Shown here one piece after another: positions 32,419 through 41,600 of a stretch of 64,000 nt of DNA. Positions within the stretch are counted from its first letter, which is position 1. Each line of letters opens with the position of its first letter. The notes below the pieces were generated by a model that was not told the origin of the DNA, did not search any database, and saw only the letters and a program-made list of their open reading frames with translations. The DNA is from CAZFDE01 sp964517795 (GTDB lineage Bacteria; Planctomycetota; Phycisphaerae; Sedimentisphaerales; Anaerobacaceae): contig CAZFDE010000007.1 in the NCBI GenBank assembly GCA_964517795.1, forward strand, positions 1 to 64,000, written 5' to 3'. Both the position numbers and the translations under genes were made by a program.

Positions 32419-33855
32419 ATGACGGGCCACAACGGATATCGTCGGGCCATCGAACTGGTTGAGCAGGGCAAGCACCAGGATGCCCTGAAACTGATCGAAG
32501 AATACGTTGTCAGTAATCCACAGGATGTGGAAGCGTTGAACGATACCGGTGCGATTTTGCATTCGCTCGGTCGGTCGGAGGATGCCGTTGAATGCTTTCT
32601 CAGGGCCAGAAAAATTGCCCCGGATTCGCCGCAGGTACTGTGGAATCTGGCGGAAGCGTTTTTGGCGCTGGGCAGGCCCGATCGGGTCGTCTCGCTTTTT
32701 GAGGATATGCAAAAATCCAATCTTCTCAACCCGGAGTTGATCAACCGTACCGCGACCATGTTGATCGATCAGGGCAATAAGGCATCCGCGATCGAGGCAT
32801 TGCTGGTATCCCGGGATACCTGGGCCGGCCAGGAAGTCATTGAGCCGATGATTGAGGTTCTTCGAGCCAAGCGGCCGAAAGTGGCATTTTTCTGTGGCGG
32901 CGATGGGATGACTTTTCTAAATGATGTTCTTCCTTTTTTAAGCCGGCGATTTCAGGTTGAGGTGTTTCAGGGAACCGAGCCGCAGCAAATGACCGAGCTG
33001 ATGAACTGGGCCGACATCGCCTGGTTCGAGTGGTGTACGAATCTGGCGGTACTCGGTTCGAACATGTCGAAGTCTTGCAAGATCATTGTGCGGCTGCATC
33101 GATATGAGGCCTATCTGGACTGGCCGCAGCAGGTCAACTGGGACAATGTCGATGTGCTGATAACCGTCGGTAATAGTTTCACGCGAAAAAATCTGGTTGC
33201 ACAGGTCCCGGATATCGAAAGCCGCACGCAAATCGAGACCATTGCCAATGGTGTTGATTTGAACGCCTTTCCGTTTGTCGATCGCCCCAAAGGCAAAAAT
33301 ATTGCGTTTCTCTCCAATTTGCGAATGGTTAAAAATCCCGGCCTGATTCTCCAATGTATGCAGAAACTGAATTATATCGATCCCGACTACAAACTGTTTT
33401 TTGCCGGGGCGATTCAGGACACGGTTGTTCAGCAGTATCTCGAACACATGGTCGAGGTACTGGATTTGAGCGATGTCGTATTTTTCGACGGCTATCAGCA
33501 GGACGTGCCCCGATGGCTGGCCGACAAACATTATATCGTCTCGACCAGCCTGGTTGAGGGGGTGCCGGTTGGTATCCTGCAGGCCATGGCGAGCGGGCTC
33601 AAGCCGGTCATCCACAATTTCCCGGGTGCTTGTGAAATCTTCCCGCAGCAATACCTGTTCAATATTTCAGAGGAATTTTGCGATCAGATCCTCAGCGATG
33701 ATTATCGGCCAAAGGACTATCGTCAATTTGTGGCGGCAAATTACAGTGTGACAAAACAACTTAACCGGGTAAATCAGCTTTTCACGGAGATCGAAACACA
33801 GCTCCAAACAGCGCCCCAAACGGAACCGTTTGTTCATCAGCCGAATTGTGTTTGA
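32419..33855 (+). CDS. TPR protein with GT4-type glycosyltransferase domain
   Basis: The 478-residue protein has N-terminal TPR repeats (about 1-130) and a GT-B glycosyltransferase (about 155-460). The domain has a GT4-like C-terminal half: KGKNIAFLSNLRMVKNPGLI and the donor-site segment STSLVEGVPVGILQAMASGL with its Glu. ATG 32419 is chosen because AAGGAG lies seven bases upstream; earlier in-frame codons fall inside the promoter/hairpin region. It is first in the island that ends with the giant glycosyltransferase. The fusion of TPR and GT suggests a protein-acceptor binding role, as in the GT41 enzyme at 2715. Confidence 0.85.
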   Translation: MTGHNGYRRAIELVEQGKHQDALKLIEEYVVSNPQDVEALNDTGAILHSLGRSEDAVECFLRARKIAPDSPQVLWNLAEAFLALGRPDRVVSLFEDMQKSNLLNPELINRTATMLIDQGNKASAIEALLVSRDTWAGQEVIEPMIEVLRAKRPKVAFFCGGDGMTFLNDVLPFLSRRFQVEVFQGTEPQQMTELMNWADIAWFEWCTNLAVLGSNMSKSCKIIVRLHRYEAYLDWPQQVNWDNVDVLITVGNSFTRKNLVAQVPDIESRTQIETIANGVDLNAFPFVDRPKGKNIAFLSNLRMVKNPGLILQCMQKLNYIDPDYKLFFAGAIQDTVVQQYLEHMVEVLDLSDVVFFDGYQQDVPRWLADKHYIVSTSLVEGVPVGILQAMASGLKPVIHNFPGACEIFPQQYLFNISEEFCDQILSDDYRPKDYRQFVAANYSVTKQLNRVNQLFTEIETQLQTAPQTEPFVHQPNCV

Positions 33856-33870
33856 GGGTCATGAGACGCC

Positions 33871-35427
33871 ATGGATATCGAGCCAAAACAAAACGGGCCG
33901 CTCGTCAGTATTCTCATACCGACCTATAATCGGCCCGAATTTCTGACAGTCGCGATCCAAAGCGCCTTGGCTCAGGATTATCGAAATATCGAGGTGGTCG
34001 TCGCACGCGACGGCGGCCAACCGATCCACGAGATTGTTCATTCGTTTGACGATGATCGAATTCGATTCATTGACCGGGGTCAAAATCGCGGTATCCCGTT
34101 TACGCTCAACCAGGCGATCGATCATGCCCGGGGAAAATATATCACATATCTTGGGAACGACGATCTGCTCTATCCCAACCATGTCGGTACGCTGGTCGAT
34201 GCCCTTGAAAGCGGGACGGATTGTCGGGTCGCTTACAGCGACCTGTATCGCACCTATTGCCGCCTCGGGCCGGATAACTCGCGGCAGGTACTCAGCAAAG
34301 TTCTGGAAGTCAGCAGAGATTTCGATCGATTTGTGATGCTGTATTTCAATCATGTACTGCACGTCAGTGTAATGCATCAAAGAGACCTGGTCGATCAGAC
34401 CGGACCTTATAATGAACAGCTCAATGTGTTGATCGATTGGGATTTGCTTCGCCGAGCGGTGTTCTTTACGGATTTTGTTCATGTGCCGGTCATTACCGGG
34501 GAATACTATAGTCCGATTGGTGAAAGCGACCGGGTCTCGGTCCAAAAACGAAAAGATAAAAACGATTACCTGCGAAATGTGCTGACCATTCGCAATTCCC
34601 GTCCCCCGAAACCGTGGCCGAAAATCAAAGACCTTGCAATTGTGTTGCTGACAGCAGGCCTGGATCGGCGAACGCCCGAAACAATCAAGTCCATTTGGGG
34701 TCATACGTTTTATCCCTATCAGCTTTATCTGCCGCTGCCAGGCGAGCAGCTTGAGCGAATCGATTCGCAAATGCCGAATTTGATATTACTGCCAACCGAT
34801 TCGGCTAATCCCGGGGATTGTCTGGAAACCGCACTTTCTCATATCGATGCTGAATATATAGCCGTCGTGCCGGCCGGTTTTCCCATCGACGATTTTTGGG
34901 TCGAAGATTGTATGTATGCTATACTCAACGATACAACCCCCAATCAGGCCCTGGAACTGGACGGTTCGACGCCGCAATATGAGGCGTTGTTAATGCGACA
35001 AACAGATTTAGCCGAAGCCTTGCCGAATTTCACGGGCTCTTTAAGAAACACCCTGATATCAACCGGTGTCTCGATCAGAAAGCTCACGCCGCAGGAGATC
35101 CCGTTTCAATATGACCAACTGCTGTGTGAAGCCAAAACGAAATTAGAGATCAATCCCGTCGAGGCGGCCGAAATCTACGACTATATCGCACGGAACTATC
35201 AAAATGAATTATATATCCGTCAGTTCGAAGCGAAAGCACATTTACAAGCTGGCAATCTTGCTGCTGCCGAGCAAAGTGCAGGCCGGCTGAACTGCATCAG
35301 GCCCGTTGTGGATACCTTGCTGCTTCAAGCCGTCGCGCATAAGAAAACCGGGAATCTCCAGGCGGCGGTCGCGCTGCTGGAACAAGGAAAACACATACTT
35401 GAAGGAACACATCTGCCATGGAATTGA
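33871..35427 (+). CDS. GT2-family glycosyltransferase with C-terminal TPR
   Basis: The 518-residue protein has a GT-A fold: VSILIPTYNRPEFLTVAIQS (about 12-31), VVVARDGG, and the metal-site region YLGNDDLLYPNH near 95. A second, diverged region (about 250-400) reads like part of another GT-A domain without clear catalytic residues. The last 90 residues are TPR-like (LLCEAKTKLEINPVEAAEIY and on). It overlaps the next TPR gene by 10 bp. Substrate unknown; a flagellar or surface glycan is inferred from context. Confidence 0.82.
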   Translation: MDIEPKQNGPLVSILIPTYNRPEFLTVAIQSALAQDYRNIEVVVARDGGQPIHEIVHSFDDDRIRFIDRGQNRGIPFTLNQAIDHARGKYITYLGNDDLLYPNHVGTLVDALESGTDCRVAYSDLYRTYCRLGPDNSRQVLSKVLEVSRDFDRFVMLYFNHVLHVSVMHQRDLVDQTGPYNEQLNVLIDWDLLRRAVFFTDFVHVPVITGEYYSPIGESDRVSVQKRKDKNDYLRNVLTIRNSRPPKPWPKIKDLAIVLLTAGLDRRTPETIKSIWGHTFYPYQLYLPLPGEQLERIDSQMPNLILLPTDSANPGDCLETALSHIDAEYIAVVPAGFPIDDFWVEDCMYAILNDTTPNQALELDGSTPQYEALLMRQTDLAEALPNFTGSLRNTLISTGVSIRKLTPQEIPFQYDQLLCEAKTKLEINPVEAAEIYDYIARNYQNELYIRQFEAKAHLQAGNLAAAEQSAGRLNCIRPVVDTLLLQAVAHKKTGNLQAAVALLEQGKHILEGTHLPWN

Positions 35428-36056
35428 AAGAGGAATTCAAAGAACAGGAAAATACAACCCAGCGATATGAACTGCTTGTCGAACTCGGCGATTGTTATAC
35501 CTCGTTGGGCCAATATGAGAAGGCCCGCCCGTGTTTCGAGCAGGCGGCGCAGCTCAGCCCGGACGATGCATACCCTTATGTCGGGTTAGGGATCATTCAT
35601 CTTCAGCAAGATGTGCTGGATGAAGCGGAACTTTCGTTCAAAGTCGCATTGCGGCTGGACCGCGCGTGTTCCCAAGCCTATGCGGGTCTGGCGATGATCG
35701 CTCAGCAGCGAAATCACTACCAACAGGCGTTTGAGATGTATCTTGGTTCACTGGAATTGGATCCGGATAATATGACCGCTTTATTGGGCCTGTTCCAGGT
35801 ATCCTGTCATACCGGTTCGTTCGACAAGGTAACGCACTATTTGGATGTTTATCTTAATGCGCATCCGGGGGATGTGTCGGTGATGTTTACACTGGCTGCC
35901 CTTTATAAAAAGGATAACCGCCTCGAGGAAGCCAAAACCATGCTCGATGACATTCTGATCCTGGAGCCGTCGAATCAGGATGCGGCCAATCTGCTCGAAG
36001 AAGTGCATCGCGACCTGAAAGATCCGAACCTGACAACGGAGGCCTGTAGGTGGTGA
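35418..36056 (+). CDS. TPR-repeat protein, paralog of the one at 513
   Basis: The 212-residue cytoplasmic TPR protein (ELGDCYTSLGQYEKARPCF and following repeats) aligns end to end with the protein at 513-1118, including the shared ALLGLFQ/AILGLYQ and LLEEVH segments. It overlaps both neighbours (10 bp upstream, 7 bp downstream), so it is translated with the GT2-TPR and FliT-like genes. The duplication ties the fliC-linked and fliD-linked glycosylation genes together. Exact role unknown. Confidence 0.82.
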   Translation: MELKEEFKEQENTTQRYELLVELGDCYTSLGQYEKARPCFEQAAQLSPDDAYPYVGLGIIHLQQDVLDEAELSFKVALRLDRACSQAYAGLAMIAQQRNHYQQAFEMYLGSLELDPDNMTALLGLFQVSCHTGSFDKVTHYLDVYLNAHPGDVSVMFTLAALYKKDNRLEEAKTMLDDILILEPSNQDAANLLEEVHRDLKDPNLTTEACRW

Positions 36057-36361
36057 CACAGGATGTATTGACAGATCGAATAATGGATGTCCTGAAAAAA
36101 CAGGTCGAACTTGTTCGTCAGGGCCGATTTGAACAACTGGAGCATGCCTTGACCGAGATGGATCCCATGATCAAAGAATGGGCACACGCAAATAAAGACC
36201 AGCGTGCTGACCCTGAAAGCCGACACGATCACATTAGGGCCTTGTACCATGAACTGCATATGGCGTTGCTGGCACAAAAAGATGCCACACAGAAACAATT
36301 GAATAAAGTCAGAGGAATTCGCAAGACAATCGCTACCTATCATTCGAGCACGCGCGGATAA
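36050..36361 (+). CDS. Small helical protein, possibly a FliT-type chaperone
   Basis: The 103-residue all-helical protein has two or three amphipathic helices and a Glu/Asp/His-rich middle; length and helix pattern resemble FliT/FlgN export chaperones. The start is GTG 36050, overlapping the TPR gene by 7 bp. Its place in the operon leading to fliD fits FliT, the FliD chaperone, but no diagnostic motif is present, so this is tentative. Confidence 0.5.
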   Translation: MVTQDVLTDRIMDVLKKQVELVRQGRFEQLEHALTEMDPMIKEWAHANKDQRADPESRHDHIRALYHELHMALLAQKDATQKQLNKVRGIRKTIATYHSSTRG

Positions 36362-36472
36362 ATGAGCCGTTATGATAATATTGAATTAAAGAACGTTCCG
36401 CCCGTGAAGCAGGAACCAGGAAATACAGTTATTCACCGCAACGTAAGCGGTACCTGGAATGTTGATTTTTAA
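36362..36472 (+). CDS. Candidate 36-residue peptide gene
   Basis: The ATG directly follows the TAA stop of the previous gene (TAA-ATG), an arrangement that suits translational re-initiation. The reading frame runs 36 codons to TAA, with codon choice like the neighbours. The product begins MSRYDNIELKNV and ends GTWNVDF; no known family. It fills nearly all of the otherwise empty 128-bp gap before the sulfatase-fold gene. Confidence 0.4.
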   Translation: MSRYDNIELKNVPPVKQEPGNTVIHRNVSGTWNVDF

Positions 36473-36489
36473 AACGGTATGATGATAAA

Positions 36490-37887
36490 ATGGGAATGAA
36501 GGGCAAATACAATATTGTTATCATTTTAGCCGATGCACTGCGCGCCGATCATTTATCCTGCTACGGTTATTATCGCCCAACCAGCCCGAATATCGATCAC
36601 TTCAGCAGAAGATCGCATGTGTTTCGATCGGCGTTTTCCGTATCCCCTTCAACGATTAGTGCGATTCCCTCCATTCTTACCGGCCTTTACCCGTCGATGC
36701 ATGGTACAGGTGTCGATCAGAATATATTGAATTTCAATCGTAACCTTCCTGTTTTGCCTGAGATCCTCCAAAAAGCCGGCTATGCGACGGTAGCTTTTAA
36801 TACCAATCCGCTTGTAGTCGGCAAGTATGGTTATGATAGAGGATTTGACCAGCGCTATGATATTTTTCCGTCTGACGAAAACAAGTCCGTCAGCGCTGAA
36901 CTGGAGCATGACATCGATGGAGTAAAGCAAACCATATCGTTGCGTTTTAATCAGCCTTATATCTGCAGCGGTGAGATGAATAAAAAAGTGGAGCAATGGC
37001 TGATACAAAATAATCATCACCCTTTCTTTATGTGGCTCCATTATATGGATACGCATTCGCCGTACTTGCCCCGTGAGCCTTATTTTTCAAAATATACGGC
37101 CGATAGAGATCAAAAGAATGTGGTTGAATTTCTGATGACATTCAATGACGTTTTTTCGCGTATCCATCAGGGCATCAAACCGGATCCTGATGAACTGAAA
37201 CAACTTTTGATTGACAGTTATGACAGTGAAATCAGTTATTTTGACGCGCATTTTGCCGGGCTGCTGGACTCGCTGAAAAACCAGTCTGTGTTGGATCGCA
37301 CAATCATTTTTCTGGTCGCAGATCACGGCGAAGAATTCTGGGAGCACGGATATTGGGGACATCAGGTTCGTATGTATGAGAGCAATTTGCATGTTCCATT
37401 GATCATGTATGCACCCGGATTGACGCAGGGCGGCGGGGTGATATCCAAACAGGTTCGCAATATTGACATATTTGCTTCTGTATGCGAGCTGCTGGACATA
37501 CATAAGATCGACCATTGCGGTGTGTCGTTATTGCCGTATATACGCGATGAGGAGCATGCTGAAGTGCGGCCGGTCATTTCAGAAGGGGGAGGGATAAAAA
37601 GTCTTTCTCAAAATAAATGGATCGATCGACTGTATTCAATCAGAACACCGCGTTATAAGTACATCAAAAACACGACGAAAAACGAGAAAGCCCTTTACGA
37701 TTTATACAGAGATCCGATGGAAATAAAAAATCGGGCCGATGAATTGCAATGGCGAAAGGTCACTGAAGAACTCGATAACGAACTGTGTTGTACACTAAAG
37801 ATTAACAATCCGAATCAGACGGGGGGGGATGTACCTGAGTTTTCCGAGCAAGTCGCCGAAAGATTAAAATCCTTGGGGTATCTGTAA
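36490..37887 (+). CDS. Sulfatase/alkaline-phosphatase-fold protein, likely a phospho- or sulfo-group enzyme
   Basis: The 465-residue protein has the metal-site start IVIILADALRADHLSCYGYY, the active-site region SVSPSTISAIPSILTGLYP near 55-73, and DHGEEFWEHGYWGH near 275, all typical of the sulfatase superfamily. The formylglycine motif C/S-x-P-S-R is not intact: the site reads VSPST, so a Thr or Ser nucleophile, as in phosphoethanolamine or phosphoglycerol transferases, is more likely than a true sulfatase. There is no signal peptide, so it is cytoplasmic. It sits between chaperone-like and methyltransferase genes in the glycosylation island. It may trim or decorate a glycan. Confidence 0.75.
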   Translation: MGMKGKYNIVIILADALRADHLSCYGYYRPTSPNIDHFSRRSHVFRSAFSVSPSTISAIPSILTGLYPSMHGTGVDQNILNFNRNLPVLPEILQKAGYATVAFNTNPLVVGKYGYDRGFDQRYDIFPSDENKSVSAELEHDIDGVKQTISLRFNQPYICSGEMNKKVEQWLIQNNHHPFFMWLHYMDTHSPYLPREPYFSKYTADRDQKNVVEFLMTFNDVFSRIHQGIKPDPDELKQLLIDSYDSEISYFDAHFAGLLDSLKNQSVLDRTIIFLVADHGEEFWEHGYWGHQVRMYESNLHVPLIMYAPGLTQGGGVISKQVRNIDIFASVCELLDIHKIDHCGVSLLPYIRDEEHAEVRPVISEGGGIKSLSQNKWIDRLYSIRTPRYKYIKNTTKNEKALYDLYRDPMEIKNRADELQWRKVTEELDNELCCTLKINNPNQTGGDVPEFSEQVAERLKSLGYL

Positions 37888-37889
37888 TC

Positions 37890-38582
37890 ATGTTTAAGCT
37901 GACTTATACGCATTCATACAACTGTTCCGCAGCACCATCCAATCATACGGAGCTAACGTGTCATTTGACTCGGCCTGATATAAATGAAATTGAAGAACTG
38001 ACCTTCGGGTCATTAGCGCTGAAAAAACTTTTGTCCGAGTATTCCTTTGATACCGTACTGGATGTTGGCTGCGGCGAAGGGCTTCATACTCATCTTTTCA
38101 GAAAACATGATAAAACCGTAACAGCGGTTGACCTGGCACCCGGTATTCAGGATGCGGTTACGGCGGATTACAATAAAACTGAATTTGAACCGCATGACTG
38201 CATATGGTGCTGCCATGTTCTTGAACATCAATTGAACGTGAATTTGTTTCTTACAAAGGTCCACCGCGAATTGAAAGAAGGAGGGATTTTTGCAGTTACA
38301 GTACCCCCGCTAAAGCATGAGGTTGTGGGCGGGCATGTAAACCTCTGGAACGGCGGCTTGTTGATCTACAACCTGGTGTTGGCGGGATTTGACTGTTCAG
38401 CGGTATCGATCAAAAAATATGGCTATAATATTTCGGCCATCCTGAACAAACGGTCTGTTCAGATTCCATGGAATCTGAACTACGATAATGGAGACCTTGA
38501 AAAACTGGCCGCTTTTTTCCCGCCTTTTGTGCACCAGGCGTTTAACGGCGACATTGAAGAATATCATTGGGATTCATCGTAA
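37890..38582 (+). CDS. Class I SAM-dependent methyltransferase
   Basis: The 230-residue protein has motif I VLDVGCGEGLHTHLF near 56-70, an acidic VDLAPG motif II, WCCHVLEHQLNVNLFL (the CHVLEH motif of the Methyltransf_11/23 group) and the EGGIFAVTVPP strand. It starts two bases after the sulfatase-fold gene. Family members methylate sugars, lipids or small molecules; in this setting a sugar O-methyltransferase is a reasonable guess. The DNA here is more AT-rich than the flanking flagellar genes. Confidence 0.82.
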   Translation: MFKLTYTHSYNCSAAPSNHTELTCHLTRPDINEIEELTFGSLALKKLLSEYSFDTVLDVGCGEGLHTHLFRKHDKTVTAVDLAPGIQDAVTADYNKTEFEPHDCIWCCHVLEHQLNVNLFLTKVHRELKEGGIFAVTVPPLKHEVVGGHVNLWNGGLLIYNLVLAGFDCSAVSIKKYGYNISAILNKRSVQIPWNLNYDNGDLEKLAAFFPPFVHQAFNGDIEEYHWDSS

Positions 38583-38610
38583 TGTAAAAAATATCAGCGA
38601 GGTGATCGCG

Positions 38611-41600
38611 TTGAATAATGCAGGCCAACAAAAATCAAGAATTCTGTTTTCGATTGAAACGGCAGACACGTGGATATTTCAAGCCTATCGGAATTGTTTC
38701 GATTCCATAAAGCAAGACGGCCGGTTTGAATTGTTCGCTACGGTTCATGGGCTTGATATTTCGCAGCACATACGCAATGCGTATCATGTTATCGATTATA
38801 CAAAACTGCCCAAACCATTTTTGAATAAAGCCCTGCATTCGGTGTCCGATGCTGAAAAACATACCTTGCTTGCCCGGGCACGCGAGACGGCTTTGTGGCA
38901 TCCCGCCGGCGAGGTCGTGGAGCGGTTTCTATGCTTTAAGAAAGTTGTCGATATGCTTGAGCCGGATGCGGTGATTCTCTGGAATGGAATGGCCGATATT
39001 CGGGCGATGGTGCGCATGTATCTTGACGAACAGCATACTCCTTTTCTGTATGCTGAAAAAGGCATGTTGCCTGACAGTTGGTATGTGGACCCCAAAGGCA
39101 TTAATGCAGAATCATCATTGAATTTACAATCATTTGCAACGGATGCAGATGATCTTGCCGGTGCTTTAGCGTATATCGAAAATATATTTCATGACGGTGC
39201 CAGTGCATGGCAACAGCCTGACCGGATTAGAGATCAAAAAGCCTTGAAAAACAATCTCGGCCTTAATCGAGATTGCCAGGTTATATTTTTCCCGGGGCAA
39301 GTGGATGAAGATGTGAATATCCGGGAATTTTCCGATTTTGATCATGTCGCGCAGGCGGTGCAGGAGGTCCTTTTATCGTTGCCCGCCAATACAGCATTGC
39401 TGGTGAAACCGCATCCCAAAGCAAACGATCAGGGTAAAAATCGGTTGCGTGAATTATCGAACCAATATCATAATTTAATCCTGGTGGACGATATTAATAT
39501 ATGGGATTTGATTGATCTTTGCGACCTCGTTATATCCATCAATTCAACGGTCGCCTTTGAGGCATTGTTGAAAAAGAAAAAGGTTTTTGTCCTCGGCGAG
39601 GGAGTGCTTTCAAATACCTTTTTGGCACACCGGATCGGACGCGATAACATCAAAGTGGCGGTTGAGAAATATCTAAACGTTCATTTTGAAAACATGTTTG
39701 ATTATTCGCGCGTTCTGAAATTCGTAAAATGGGTTAGTGAAAAGTACTATATATTCAGGAATAAACCGGTCATCAGCGCCGCAATATTGGAAAAATTACG
39801 AAAAATAGCAGTTCCCTCGGACAAAACGCATTCATGCCGTGCATTGCTTGAAAAATTGGATATCGATGCCTCTTGCCCTTGTGAAACAGACAGCATGCCA
39901 TGTAATTCTCAAGCGTTGGAATTATTCGAAAAAGCACAGCATCAACTTAATGAGAGCAATTTTGAAAAAGCATGTGAATGGATGGATTTGTATCGGGCAT
40001 CCATTAAATACGGGGCATTTCCGCGAAAGATCAACGATACACATAAGCACATTGATGTATCCGTTGTCATTGTAACGTATCATCGAACCGATGCGCTTTT
40101 AGAATGTCTTGGCTCACTGCATCTTCAAACGGATAATGCGTACGAAACCATCGTCGTTGACAACGGGGGGACAGATTATGAGCGAATCAAAGACTTGACT
40201 AACCAATATATCCAATGCCCGATGAACTTTAATCTTTCCGAAGGTCGAAATATCGGCGCCTGCATCGCCAAAGGCGAAATCATCGCCTTTCTCGATGATG
40301 ACGCCCAAGTACCGGATGATTTCATCCAGTCCATCAAGCAGGCCTTTGCCGAAAACGATATCTACGGCCTGCGCGGAAAAGCACTGCCGAAAACCGATCC
40401 CAACGCCAATACAACCGCCACCGGTTACGACAAAGGCGATATACCGTTTGCGACGTTTTGCGATCTTGAGGGCTGCTCGGCCTTTCTCAAGGAAGTCTAT
40501 CTGGCCTTCGAGGGCATGGACCCGCTGCTGTTTGGACACGAAGGCTCTGATTTGACGTTCCGTATCATCCAACAGACACAGCAACTCAACAAGATTATCT
40601 ACTGGCCGAAAACCGTCATCTATCACGATGAATTACCTTGTAATAAAAAGGGCAAAGCTGAGCGATATAAGCGGCTGACACAATATTTGCAATTCAAACA
40701 CAAGAAAAATATATTCAGCCTCCGAAAGGTAGTTGAGCAGCAGATGGTGACTTCACGAATCGCCCGTTCAACCGCTTCTATCAGTCGAGGCAGTGACGAA
40801 ACACCGGTGGTCCTGATCTGCTACAACCGGCCCCAGCACACGCTCCAAGTCCTCAAATCGCTCAAAGCACATAACATCCAAAACCTGCATATTTACTGTG
40901 ATGCACCGAAATCAAGCGATGATGTCGAAAGCGTCAACTGGACCCGAAGGCTGGTCAAAAGCATCGACTGGACGACCCCTCGAATCGTCGAACGAAGTGA
41001 GAATTTCGGCCTGGCCCGCAGTATCGTCTCGGCCGCCAACGCAGTTTTTGAAAATCACGATCGGCTGATCTTGCTGGAAGATGACTGTGTACCGAACCGC
41101 TATTTTTTCGATTTCATGAAGAAATGCCTGGATCGTTATCGGGACAATGAAAAGATTTTCGGTATCAATGGTTACACCGTCCCCATCCCGGACGAATTGC
41201 TGGCACATTATCCGTATGACATTTATTTTTATCCGCGGATCGGAAGCTGGGGGTGGGCTACCTGGAAACACGCATGGCAGTATTATGATACTGACTTAAA
41301 AAAACTCTATCAGCAGGCCCTTGATCAAAAAATCGACCTTGCACAAGCCGGCGAAGACATCCCGCGGAATATTCAAAAATTCCTTAACGGCCAACTCAAA
41401 GACGTCTGGACGTTAAACTGGGTGCTGGCCGTATATTTGCAAAACGGATACTATATTTATCCCACCTCCCCGCAGATCGAAAATATCGGCTGCGATGGAA
41501 CCGGCGTTCATTGCGGCCAAACCGATCAATTCGCGAATCGATCGCCGGACATGCAAATAAATCGGCTGCCGGAAGATATCATCATCAATGATGAGCTGAT

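Noticed and set aside
38488..38611. Upstream start for the giant glycosyltransferase overlapping the methyltransferase
   Set aside because: The overlap of 95 bp is unusual and no ribosome binding site is present, whereas TTG 38611 has GAGGTG at the right distance.
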